A stretch of DNA of 64,000 nt from positions 48,427,838 through 48,491,837 of the forward strand of contig NC_074712.1 of assembly GCF_947242115.1 (NCBI RefSeq). Reading direction: 5' to 3'. Position 1 is the stretch's first letter. Every line of letters begins with the position of its first letter. The notes below the pieces were generated by a model. It saw only the letters and a program-made list of their open reading frames with translations. It ran no database searches and had not been told where the DNA came from. This stretch comes from Biomphalaria glabrata. Taxonomy: Eukaryota > Mollusca > Gastropoda > Planorbidae. The position numbers were made by a program, and so were the translations under genes. Positions 35,957-46,500 of the stretch are shown here, piece by piece.

Positions 35957-36314
35957 ATATTGGTTTGTGTTACCGATACCATTAAAAAGTATAAACAGAA
36001 ACAAAAGCTGAACGATCTCATCTTGAAGAAATAAAAATATATGCTTTTTTTCAAATCTGGTGAAGACCATAATATGTCAAGTGTTTATTGTGCAGACTTA
36101 GACCAAATGATGACGCAAACGTGGACCAATGAAAAAGCACACTTCAGTTATAGTTTTGACAGCAAGACTAATTGTATTTGTAATTTATATTTCTTCACCA
36201 AATGTCCTGGTAAGCCATTGAGATGTCCAAGTTAACAGTGTCATGGGGTGTATATGTACATTGTTGTAACCTCAAGGATAGTAGGTTGGATGTTTTCGGT
36301 TGCCTAGGACTAGG

Positions 36315-37098
36315 CGGAAAGGTTTCTGATGAAGGAGACTCGCGAACACACAGTATAGACGTGCGGAAAGGTTTCTGATGAAGGAGACTCGCGAACACAC
36401 AGTATAGACGTGCGGAAAGGTATCTGGTGAAGGAGACTCGCGAACACACAGTATAGACGTGCGGAAAGGTTTCTGATGAAGGAGACTCGCGAACACACAG
36501 TATAGACGTGCGGAAAGGTTTCTGATGAAGGAGACTCGCGAACACACAGTATAGACGTGCGGAAAGGTTTCTGATGAAGGAGACTCGCGAACACACAGTA
36601 TAGACGTGCGGAAAGGTTTCTGATGAAGGAGACTCGCGAACACACAGTATAGACGTGCGGAAAGGTTTCTGATGAAGGAGACTCGCGAACACACAGTATA
36701 GACGTGCGGAAAGGTTTCTGATGAAGGAGACTCGCGAACACACAGTATAGACGTGCGGAAAGGTTTCTGATGAAGGAGACTCGCGAACACACAGTATAGA
36801 CGTGCGGAAAGGTTTCTGATGAAGGAGACTCGCGAACACACAGTATAGACGTGCGGAAAGGTTTCTGATGAAGGAGACTCGCGAACACACAGTATAGACG
36901 TGCGGAAAGGTTTCTGATGAAGGAGACTCGCGAACACACAGTATAGACGTGCGGAAAGGTTTCTGATGAAGGAGACTCGCGAACACACAGTATAGACGTG
37001 CGGAAAGGTTTCTGATGAAGGAGACTCGCGAACACACAGTATAGACGTGCGGAAAGGTTTCTGATGAAGGAGACTCGCGAACACACAGTATAGACGTG
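36315..37098. repeat. 49-bp minisatellite, 16 copies, almost identical
   Basis: The unit is CGGAAAGGTTTCTGATGAAG, GAGACTCGCGAACACACAGT and ATAGACGTG. Length 784 bp is exactly 16 x 49. The one visibly different unit is near 36415-36430. The minus strand has no stop in any frame, which creates open frames of 258-306 codons. Near identity means recent expansion or strong homogenisation. Confidence 0.97.
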
Positions 37099-37457
37099 TA
37101 TTTGTACTCTGACATTTACTCGCTCTGTATCTATCGTAGATGTTGGTGTTGTTTAGAGGTTTGCAAAGGATTTATCACCACTTCTACTCATCCAATCATC
37201 AAATGTTGCATACAATCTCATAATAGATGACATGAATTAATAAATAAAAATCAACAAGTTATTTAATCAATCAGTTGTATTTAAGTAATTTTTGTATTAT
37301 ATAGACTGTATAGAAAAACGCACCATGCCTTGTGTAGAGATTTAAGCAGTGAAAATTGAAGGATTGCTAGAGTGAAATAAAATAATGAAATGTTCAAGTA
37401 AAGATTATATCCAAAACTGTATATTAATGTAAAGATTATATAAAAGATTGTATTATA

Positions 37458-37623
37458 TTAATCAATAAAAAGCAATTTAGTAATGACTTTGTTAGCCTTG
37501 TCATAATCACCATTTTCACTAACGTTTTTGTTATACAAAAGTAGGCCCATTCGACTAACATTAATCTTGTATGACCACCACCATGTTCCTTCAAATTTCT
37601 TACCATGACCACTGGAATGATCA
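37458..37623 (-). CDS. Candidate 3'-terminal exon of an unrecognised gene
   Basis: On the minus strand, TTTTTACTACAG (acceptor AG at 37625-37624) precedes an open stretch that reads DHSSGHGKKFEGTWWWSYKI, NVSRMGLLLYNKNVSENGDY and DKANKVITKLLFID, then TAA. The composition is protein-like (three consecutive Trp, balanced charge). It would need two nucleotides of phase from an upstream exon beyond 37623, which I could not find. No domain recognised. It may be a real last exon, a pseudogene piece or chance. Confidence 0.3.
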
Positions 37624-37659
37624 CTGTAGTAAAAATTTAAATGTATCTCAATAAGCTAT

Positions 37660-37792
37660 GAGCATATATATATATATTTATAGGGTTATAGGCATATATA
37701 TATATATGCATAGGGTTAGGGTTTACTGGGCGTCGGGGTTAGGGTTGTGAAAAAATCGCCCCCCCCCCTCCAAAGTTCTGGATCCGCTAGTG
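37660..37792. mobile_element. Truncated right end of the hAT-type element
   Basis: A TA-rich tract, GCATAGGGTTAGGGTTTACT, GGGCGTCGGGGTTAGGGTTG and a C tract, then CCAAAGTTCTGGATCCGCTA-GTG, parallels 47040-47131 closely. The left part of the element is missing. Confidence 0.75.
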
Positions 37793-37879
37793 CATACACC
37801 TGGGTCTACAGCTCTACATCTATTAATCTTATCCAGTTACTTTAATTCCGACAAATATCACAATACATTAGCTTCTAAC

Positions 37880-38485
37880 TAATTCGACCTAAAAGCACGC
37901 TTTTTCACTGCAACCCCAACTGTAACTGTAAGCCTATTGTCCAAGACCAAGAAAGCTATGGACGGCGAAAAAACATGGGCCTCGGTTGTGGAAGAAAAGC
38001 GTACCATGCGTAAAATGGTTAGCTCCTCTACCACCAAAGCGATAGCCACCTTAACCTGCGATGTTTGAGGACGGGAGTGTCTTTCCAAAATAGGGCTCCA
38101 CAGCCACATGAAGATGTGTTCGAGATGAACCATAGTCACTTTTCGACTGAAGGAGGCCAACAAGCCTATAGGGTCGCTTCGAAAAGAGGTGCTCAACCTT
38201 CTTTTACATGGGTCTCGATTATCTCAACAAATCTTTTAAATCCAATGGGTCCAAGCCTTTGTGGCTTTAGAATGCAAAATAAGCAGAAATTTCACGGAAG
38301 GCAGGAGACTAGAGAGTCATGGGCTAAATATGCCTCGAGAGCTCTGGGCGGGGGCACCACTTGTTTCGAACAAAAATGGATCCAACGCATTCACACTCAC
38401 AAACAAACATGTTACATAAATAACTCAAATTTAATCTATGCTTCGTCACCATCTAAGGTTGAAGCTACAAATAGGCACCCCTAGT
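37880..38485 (+). mobile_element. LINE 3' fragment with zinc-finger-like tail
   Basis: Plus-strand blocks, in shifting frames, run from KLWTAKKHG through WKKSVPCVKW to TATWRCVRDEP. The segment at 38090-38160 aligns with 63815-63890 (CACATGAA, GAGATGAA, GACTGAAGGAG versus GATTGAAGGAG). It is the degenerate C-terminal tail and 3' UTR of the LINE family at 31.3, 48.0 and 63.5 kb. Confidence 0.6.
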
Positions 38486-38975
38486 TTTTAAAGTACTTAT
38501 AATTATTGCGGAAAATTGAGATCCAATCTTCATTACAGACTAAGTCTGGATCTATAAAACACTGTTTAAAAAAACACAAAGTAGCCCGGTAATAGGTCTG
38601 CGGTACGTGTTTTATAAGATTTTAATAAACATAAAAATCTAAAATTCTCGTTGAGATGCAAAATGAAAGGATATTCTACTATGTGATAGAAAATTTTGCA
38701 TGGCATGCAGATAGAGAATCGCTCTCAAATAGGTAGGCACGCCTAATGCTAGCATCAATGAAAAGAGAAATTAAAATACTCATATTTCTACTGATGTGCA
38801 ACACTGCTTAACACTGTATGAAGATAGTCAGATCATGTCATGGAGATCATTTTTATTGACATTATATCACAACTTCTATCAATAAATGAAGTAACATTCA
38901 ATACACAAATAGTTTTTTTGTTTTAACAATAATATGAACAAAAAAAAAAAGTTCAACTTTATTAATAAAAAGTAA
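38486..38975. other. AT-rich spacer, no feature seen
   Basis: No open frame, repeat or motif that I can support. Confidence 0.4.
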
Positions 38976-38977
38976 AA

Positions 38978-39085
38978 AAGTTCCCGTTCAGACCTTGCGA
39001 TCTATGGGGCAGATGATGTAAAGGTCATCTATTTCTGTGCTGGCCACGTGACACCCTCGTTGACCGTGGACCATAGGAAGAGAAA
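38978..39085 (-). mobile_element. SINE family A, 3' part (minus strand)
   Basis: GTTCCCGTTCAGACCTTGCG, TCTATGGGGCAGATGATGTA and AAGGTCATCT, then GTGCTGGCCACGTGACACCC, match the 3' half of the SINE at 61.76-62.01 kb in reverse. Confidence 0.75.
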
Positions 39086-39089
39086 CTTT

Positions 39090-40325
39090 ATTAATACCGG
39101 GTACCTTAATTTTTTTTTACAATTAATCTAAGAGAACGTTTATTCTTCATTTATTCTGCAACCTTTGACATTTAAACATGGACACTTTTGAAAACAGGCT
39201 TTAGTTCAAAAGGCTAAAATGTCACATGGAAAACATTTTGTATAAAAACCTGTTATTCAATAGGCTTAATTGACTGGTATTTACTTTTTAGGAATTTATT
39301 AGATTTGTATGCAAACAGTAATGATACAGTGTAATTTAAATTAACATTTAAAGAATACGCTAATGAACTTTTTTTATTGCTATACACAACAAGCTAAGTA
39401 AATTTAACATGAAAAAAAAAATCCACTCTGTTATAAGCAATGCTCATCAACTAAATTGTAATAAGAAATATCAAAAATAAAAGAAGTAAAAATCATTAAA
39501 AAACGTGTGGAAATACATACAAATAAAAAATAATTATAAAATTAATTAGCAATTTAATTATGACAATACATTACTTAACAATGCATTGTTGAATTCTCAT
39601 TTTCTTTAATTTTGATACTGGTCTGTATATCATTCTGCTTAACATATTTTAAAATTATTTTTCTTATTCTTATTTTAATAAATGTTTTCAGGCAACTTTA
39701 TTTCAATGGCATATAAGAATAGGCTAATTATAAGTAATTAATAACACTATGATAGTTTCTTTTGCTAAAGATGTTTGGATGTTGAGTCTTCAAAACAGGG
39801 CTTGCGTTCTTGATGAATTTCATTATGTCAGACAACTCAAAGCACAGTGATAGATCTATAATTAGTGCTGTTAACAGATCTGCAAGGGAACAAACAAGTT
39901 GTGTTCATGAATAAGAAGAGTACTAGATCTAGTAGTTTTATAAGAAATGTATCATTTAAAGCTCAGATCTATGCTAATACCCCAATATTTGGAATTTACA
40001 TTATATATATGTGTGAGTGTGTGTAAATAACTGTACAACACAATGAACAATATATGTGTAATGAGGGAAGACATATTAGAACTGTTTATAAAATAAACAG
40101 AAGCGGTGTTGCGCTGAAGTCTGCAAAATGTACATAAATACCAGTATGTTACATTTCTTTAATTCATAACATCAATTTATCAGAATAAGTAACAAACTAG
40201 TCAGAGATTAAAATCAATACAGTTAATCGCACACCAAGTATCGAGGGTTTGTTCACTACTCTGCCTGAGTGTCTTTCGTTAGGTGCTGTGGTCCAAAGAT
40301 GATGAAAAATGTAGTGTGACGGTTC
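39090..40325. other. AT-rich spacer, no feature seen
   Basis: Low-GC sequence with short homopolymers. No open frame or recognised element. Confidence 0.4.
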
Positions 40326-40329
40326 TACA

Positions 40330-40572
40330 ACATCAAGCGCAGTTTAAAATCTTCAATTCAAGATTCTGTGGTTCTGGCTGTTCAGAGATACCATCTGGAA
40401 AGTCGTAAGTATTGTCAAATCTGTTTGCTTTCTCAGAAGACACACTGGTGTGTTTTCTGTTTCTTATGTAGAACTTGCCCTGGATGTGGCAAAATATGCA
40501 GGTCACAGCTGGGGCTGCGCAGCCACGGGAAATAATGTATTCCTCACTAATTTTCGTACTCGAAGACAAGCC

Positions 40573-40603
<31 letters not shown>

Positions 40604-42930
40604 CTGACTTCCGTTTCTGATTTTAAATGATCTTGGCTTTGTGTTTCAAAAGTGCTTTTACTGATTTTCACTTTAGGTTTCCAACTAAGTAGCATTCTGA
40701 CTGCTAGTAGTTGATGATAGTTCTTAACTCCTTTCCTCTTGTCCTAATAGTGTTTCTGAGACTTTTTCTCTGGGTCAAAGTGTTTTTTCACCACCTTAAG
40801 ATCTGGAATCTTAGGCGTGAGAATCTCTTCGTTCGATGCTAGTAGGTTTATATTTCTGGGTCGGCGTCCCAATAGCAGTTGTGCTGACGAAAAAATTAAT
40901 ATTAGTCAGTGGAGTTGTTCTGTTGTCTAATAGCGCTAGAAATCTTTCTTCGCTTTTCCTTTACAGTTTCTTTAGCTCTTTCAGACTCGCCATTTTGAGC
41001 TCTGAAAACGAGGACTCGACGTTTCATGCTCTATTTTATATGGCTTACAGAAATTTATGAATTCTCTAGAAGAGAATTGTGGCCCACTATCTGACCCTTT
41101 TCTTCTATTTATTTTATGTCATGCGAATGTACACTTCATTGCTTCGATGGTTTTCGGTGTAGTTTCATGTGACAGTTCTCACTTCCCTGTTGGGGCACCA
41201 AAGTTCTACATCAATAAACTTTGAGAAGTAGTCAACTTGAAGCACATACTTTTTTCTTCAAAGTTGAACAGATCACATTAAATAATGATTTATGGAAGGT
41301 CTGGCTCTTGGTATGTAATTAGCGGTTCTGACACTTGTTGGTTCTGATGTCCAGCACACCTGCTACAATACTTAATTATCACTTTAATGTCTGCATTCAT
41401 GCCTGACCAAAACATTATGTAGCTCTCTTCTTGCACTTCACTATTCCTAAGTGAGACTTGTGTATCGGCTTTAGCGTGTATGAATGTAAGCTTGGCGGCA
41501 TGACTATTCTCAGACCTTTGTATATAATTCCATTTGAAGTTGATAACTGGTCTCTTGAATCCCAATATGACCTGACTTCAATAGGAGTTATTTGTTTGTA
41601 TAGTCTTAAATTTCGCTGCATTTCGAATCACTTACAGAAATAGTTTGCACAGAATTATCTATAAATTTACATTTCTGCGTATCTGGTAAATGTGCATAAT
41701 AAAATTTATCAGAGATAAACATTTCCTTCATGCCCTTTCTGTAACAAACTTTCAGATCATACCCCTGTTCTCTTATTAGCATCTTCTGTATCCTCATTGG
41801 TGCTGACAATAAAGGTTTCTTGAAGATTTGTTCCAGATCATTATAAGCTGCTATTTCTTCACCAAATATGTAGCAGTGAAATTTGCTTGTATTATACACA
41901 ATTGAAAGCATTTCCTTCTCAATTTGAGCATATCTCGTTTCCACGTCTGTGGGAGCTCTTGATGCGTATCCAATTACACGACCTTCCTGGAGTAATACTG
42001 CTCCCAGTCCATCTTTACTTGCATGACATTCTATCTCTTTTTGACATCATAATACTCTAAAACTGTTGGGTTTGTATAAACATGTATCAATTCTTGGAAA
42101 CTTTTTCTGTTCATGTTTCCATTGAACTTCTACATCATCTGTAAGACGTAGTGGATGAATAGCTCCTTTAAGACGTAGTGGATGAATAGCTCCTTTAAGA
42201 CGTAGTGGATGAATAGCTCCTTTAAGACGTAGTGGATGAATAGCTCCTTTAAGACGTAGTGGATGAATAGCTCCTTTAAGACGTAGTGGATGAATAGCTC
42301 CTTTAAGACGTAGTGGATGAATAGCTCCTTTAATACGTAGTGGATGAATAGCTCCTTTAAGACGTAGTGGATGAATAGCTCCTTTAAGACGTAGTGGATG
42401 AATAGCTCCTTTAAGATTTTCCTCCAACTGAATCTTGTATTCTCCTGTTCCAGTTGTTTTTAGCATTTCAGAAAGTTATCTTAGTAACTATGCCTCAAAA
42501 TGTTTTATTGATTAATGTTTACATTCTCAAAGTTTGCTTTCCCCTCTTGGGTATTACTTTTCAATGGTAGCACCACTACTCCTAAAAACTTAATCGCATG
42601 ATTGATTTTCCCAAATAAGGAAGTTTTACTTTGTCTTTGAGCTTTTCAAACTCAGACATCAAAAGAATGTTGCACCTTGTACTAGTATCAACTCAAAAAG
42701 TAAAAAAGTAACTGTCTTGACAGTCGCTTGTCTTCAAAGACCTTGATGTTCTCAATTTGACCCTAACTGCAGTGCTAATTGGTACATCACTGCGTGTTTA
42801 TCTTCTTCTACCAGGCTCATGTTGCATCTTTTTCTGCACATTTGAAACTAGTGGTTCCTCTTTTTGCAGAAATAACTCATGGTTCCTATTGAATTTTCTT
42901 CTTTCTTTGTTCTTACCGCACTCACTAATA
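40330..42930 (-). mobile_element. Ty3/gypsy-type LTR retrotransposon fossil, internal region
   Basis: Minus-strand remnants occur in pol order. A protease-like piece (VDTSTRCNILL) lies at about 42.6-42.7 kb, a short piece near the start of RT (42.05-42.47 kb) and RNase H at about 41.7-42.03 kb (DGLGAVLLQ, RVIGYASRAPTDVETRYAQI). The integrase zinc-binding region follows at 41.3-41.6 kb (CSRCAGHQNQQVSEPL), then the integrase core at 40.95-41.28 kb (VDYFSKFIDVELWCP, SDSGPQFSSREFINF). The 78-codon frame at 40333-40569 may be its tail or something separate. It is clearly broken in many places, the RT palm is largely absent, and I found no LTRs. It is an old copy. Confidence 0.8.
42144..42416. repeat. 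27-bp tandem repeat, ten copies, inside the Ty3/gypsy fossil
   Basis: The unit is GACGTAGTGGATGAATAGCT plus CCTTTAA. On the minus strand each unit reads nine residues, LKGAIHPLR, in the frame of the surrounding pol remnant. One unit has AT for AG (LRI). Near identity of units shows expansion long after insertion of the host element. Confidence 0.95.
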
Positions 42931-42955
42931 ACTTATCTGATTTGATTTGATGTTG

Positions 42956-43196
42956 TCAGACCTCGTAATAATGTCAAGGTTACCTGTTTCTATGGCCGAG
43001 GGTTAATGAGGGTGTCATGTGGCCAGCAAAACGCCCAACCGCATTTCCTTTACCCAACTTACGTCAGGTAGCCATAAGAGTTGGGTGGACTCGGGGACAT
43101 CTAAAAAAAATCCCGGAATTAAAAATGCCAGTCTTCACTGAGATTTGAACCCAGAACTCTTAATTTGGAAGCAAAGCACTTTACTACTCAGCCATT
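42956..43196 (-). mobile_element. SINE family A (minus strand)
   Basis: Minus-strand head with GCTGAGTAGTAAAGTGCTTT and box B-like GGGTTCAAATCTCAGTGAAG, then ACTGGC and the shared body (CCACCCAACTCTTATGGCTA, CTGGCCACATGACACCCTCA). Its last part is diverged. Confidence 0.75.
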
Positions 43197-43529
43197 GTAT
43201 TGTTGTTTATACTTCTTATAAAATCTATTATTAAGATTATCTACTGCAACATTGGGACATGCAATTAATTCAGGGATATTCATAGAGTTCATGCCCTTGT
43301 TGAGGCTTGCTTTTTATTTTGTTGAATTTGATTCACCATTTTCATTCATTGAAAATAATGTATTCTAATTACTCTCATTATATCTATAACATGTGCATAT
43401 AGAGAGAATGAAATGAAACTACTTTTTTTTTCTCAGACAAAAATGACATAAAATAATATTGCACTACTAGTAACAAGAACATTACTAAATAGACACACAC
43501 ACACACAAAAGACAAATATACATTTTTGT

Positions 43530-46500
43530 TTACCTCATAATATTTTGATTTATAATTGAATTGCAAGGCGTGGATTTAGGTCCAGGGGGAGGTACAAAAG
43601 TCTTTCCAAATTTGTTCACAACATTCACAGGTCGTTTGTACTTGATGCCGTATGGGTCTGCAGAGTGTGAGGGGTAAGGGTCAAATGTGCCAGCTTTCAT
43701 TCCAGCCAACTGTTCATGAATAAAAATAAATGTTGATAATATATTGCTCATTTCCTTTAACCAGCTGAGTAGGTTTCAAAACAATATTTTTTAACAAAGT
43801 TATTTCATTCCACTTGGCCAACAACATGTAAGGAGCTTAGGAGAGAGTTGGAAAGAAATGATAAATGAGCATGCATCACTATAAGAACCATAATCTCCAA
43901 ATACAAAACAATAAATCTAATAAAATACTCATAAAGACACAAAGATAAAGGCACATTCCTCGTTCCATGATGCTAGGACAAATACTCCTTCTTCCCTAGT
44001 GCTATTAGAGCATGGAATGGTTTGCCTGAGCCAGCCAGGAAAACCAATGACTTGGCAGAATTAAAGTCATTGGTTAACAATAGTTAACATGTATGACTAG
44101 ATGCATGATGCATAGGATGTAATTTTTTTTTTTTTTTTTTTTTGTAGTAACATCTGTATTTTATAAGATAAGAAGATAAGAATATATTATTTCAGTATTT
44201 GAAATGAACGCTTAGAGAAAACATACATGCTTTCCAGGATTACTTGGGCGAAATGGAGTTGTTATTGGTTTGGCAGGCAAATCACCTGCCCATTTTCTTG
44301 CTGCAGGGGCAGCCACATCTGATCTGTATGGATTACCATTAAAATAATCTGAGGGATGCATATTCAGTCTAAATGCACCTGCTTTTAGTGCAGCTTTGTG
44401 TTTTTGAAGTTCTTGCTAGATCATGAAAAAAAAGGCAAATAAAAAATGAAATGTGGCAACCATTTTATGTTAGAAATGTATAAAAATAATAATTAAATAA
44501 AAACATAAATAACACTTAGTTGAAAACATGGATTAACTCAGTACAGAAAAAATATAGATAAATTGTATTACTATTTTTTTTGGCTATTAATAATAAACTA
44601 TCTTTATTTATTCATTTGTTTTTTAATAGAAGAAAAAAGTTATTAACATTAATCTTATGATTAAGCAATTTTATTAAACTATGAAACAAATAATGGGATT
44701 CCTTAAAAAATTATCTCCAAATGAAAATTTAATTTAAATATTAACATTAACATACATGCATCTTTTGGGGAAGGACATCTTTTGTAAAAGAGATTATCTC
44801 CAGCTTTTTGTGAATATCGTGTGACCTTCATCCAAAAGCATTTAATATAGAAATGGCAAAAACAGGGTAACATTTTTAAAAAGGTTCATTGTCATTGGGT
44901 GTCACAGCCTCATTTGAGACTCACTGTCCACTGTCCATGGGGTCATTTTGAATCACCTATCATAAGCGTGCCATTGGCACGGGGAAAAAATCGGGCTGAG
45001 CTCACTGGCGGATCCAGGGGGGGGGGGGGCGGTAGGGGCGATCGACCCCCCCACTCGGCCGACCCCCCCCCCCCCGAAGGGGGGGGGGGCGGACGAATTA
45101 TAGTATAGAATTCACACAATTTGTATGCGAATTTATTACTTATGTTAATAATATATACTAATTATTTATATTTCAACCTATTTTTAGATTATTTCGCCCC
45201 CCCCTTCTAGTATTTTGGCCGATTTGGTAGGGTCTGGAGGGGCGATGGCATCAATCCGCCCCCCCCCACCATAAACTTTCGAGTGGGGGGGGGCGGTCCT
45301 ATTCATTTATAGAAATCGCAGCTTGCTAACAGAATCAATTAAATATGATTAAAACTTGTTATTGGTATTTTAACCGGTCTTTATATAATTTCGTTCACCT
45401 GTTGGCCGATTGGAAGGGGAAGAGCGAATACCTCCACCGCCCTTCCTATCTAAACCCTTTGAGTGGGGGGGGGGGGGTGGGCGGTGCTGCTTTTATGGAG
45501 AAATCATAGTATGTGAACAAAATTAGTCGAATATCGGACAAATCAATACTTTTTCTTTTTGTATTATAGTAAGAAATTACAAAATTAAAAAATCTGTCAC
45601 TAATATAATTTATATATGCTATAAAGTAAATTCTTCTATCGAGTCGCCCAACCCCTATTCTTTAATGCAAAATGCTATCAATAGCAGAAATTATAAAAAG
45701 GAGCGAGAATTAATAGTTTTCATTTTACCGCCCTTGCCCTTTCCAGACAGAGTTTGTGTAATTTGACATGAATTTATCATAACAATTTTAAGAAAGACTT
45801 TGCTTTGGAAAAGTTATAATTCAAACGAAATTTTTCAATATAACAGTCACGGTTGAGATGAGTTCAAAAGCCAGATAATCTTTTCGTAGTCGACTTTTTC
45901 CAACCTTTACTCTATCTCATATTTTTCTAGTTAAATAAATTTAGGACTATAACTCATAATGTATGCTAGAATTTTATTGAATATTATTAATCGAATTTTT
46001 TTTTTTCGGCCGCGATCCTCAAAACCTTAATCTAAATATGTGGGGTATCTAATCTTTTCAAAGAACAAATCGGTTTTATTTGCAATGTATTAAGGGACTA
46101 TAAATTCATATTAGAATATTTTTTATCATTATTCAAAAGGCACTTTATAATAGAATGAATAATGAGCTGTAGGGCACGAGAATGCGTTACTGCAGTGAAG
46201 AATGCCAGAAAACGCTTTTAGCGTCGAGGCTTCGCCCCGAACCTCACTGATGAATAATAAGCTGTAGATGTCAGGAGAATGCGTTTCTGCAGTGAGAAAT
46301 GCAAGAAAACGCTTTTGGCGTGGGGGCTTCGCCCCGAACACCACTAATAAGTAATGAGCTGTAGATGTCAGGAGAATGTGTTTCAACCGTGAAAAATTCA
46401 AGAAAACGCTTTTGGCGTCGGGGCTTAGCCCCGAACCCCACTGATTAATAATGAGCTGTAGATGTCAGGAGAAGGCGTTTCAGTCGTGAAAAATGCAAGA

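Noticed and set aside
35696-36034. Three overlapping plus-strand frames of 93-112 codons
   Set aside because: Same arithmetic effect of a 34-bp unit; they differ only in frame and end just outside the array.
36195-37115. 306-codon minus-strand open frame (and two overlapping frames) as a gene
   Set aside because: It is a by-product of sixteen identical 49-bp units lacking antisense stops; all three frames read the same peptide in rotation.
43384-43566. Various short frames in AT-rich introns, such as this one and 2751-3053, 5609-5860 and 6346-6528
   Set aside because: Homopolymer-driven translations with no domain, no conservation signal that I can see and no splice support.
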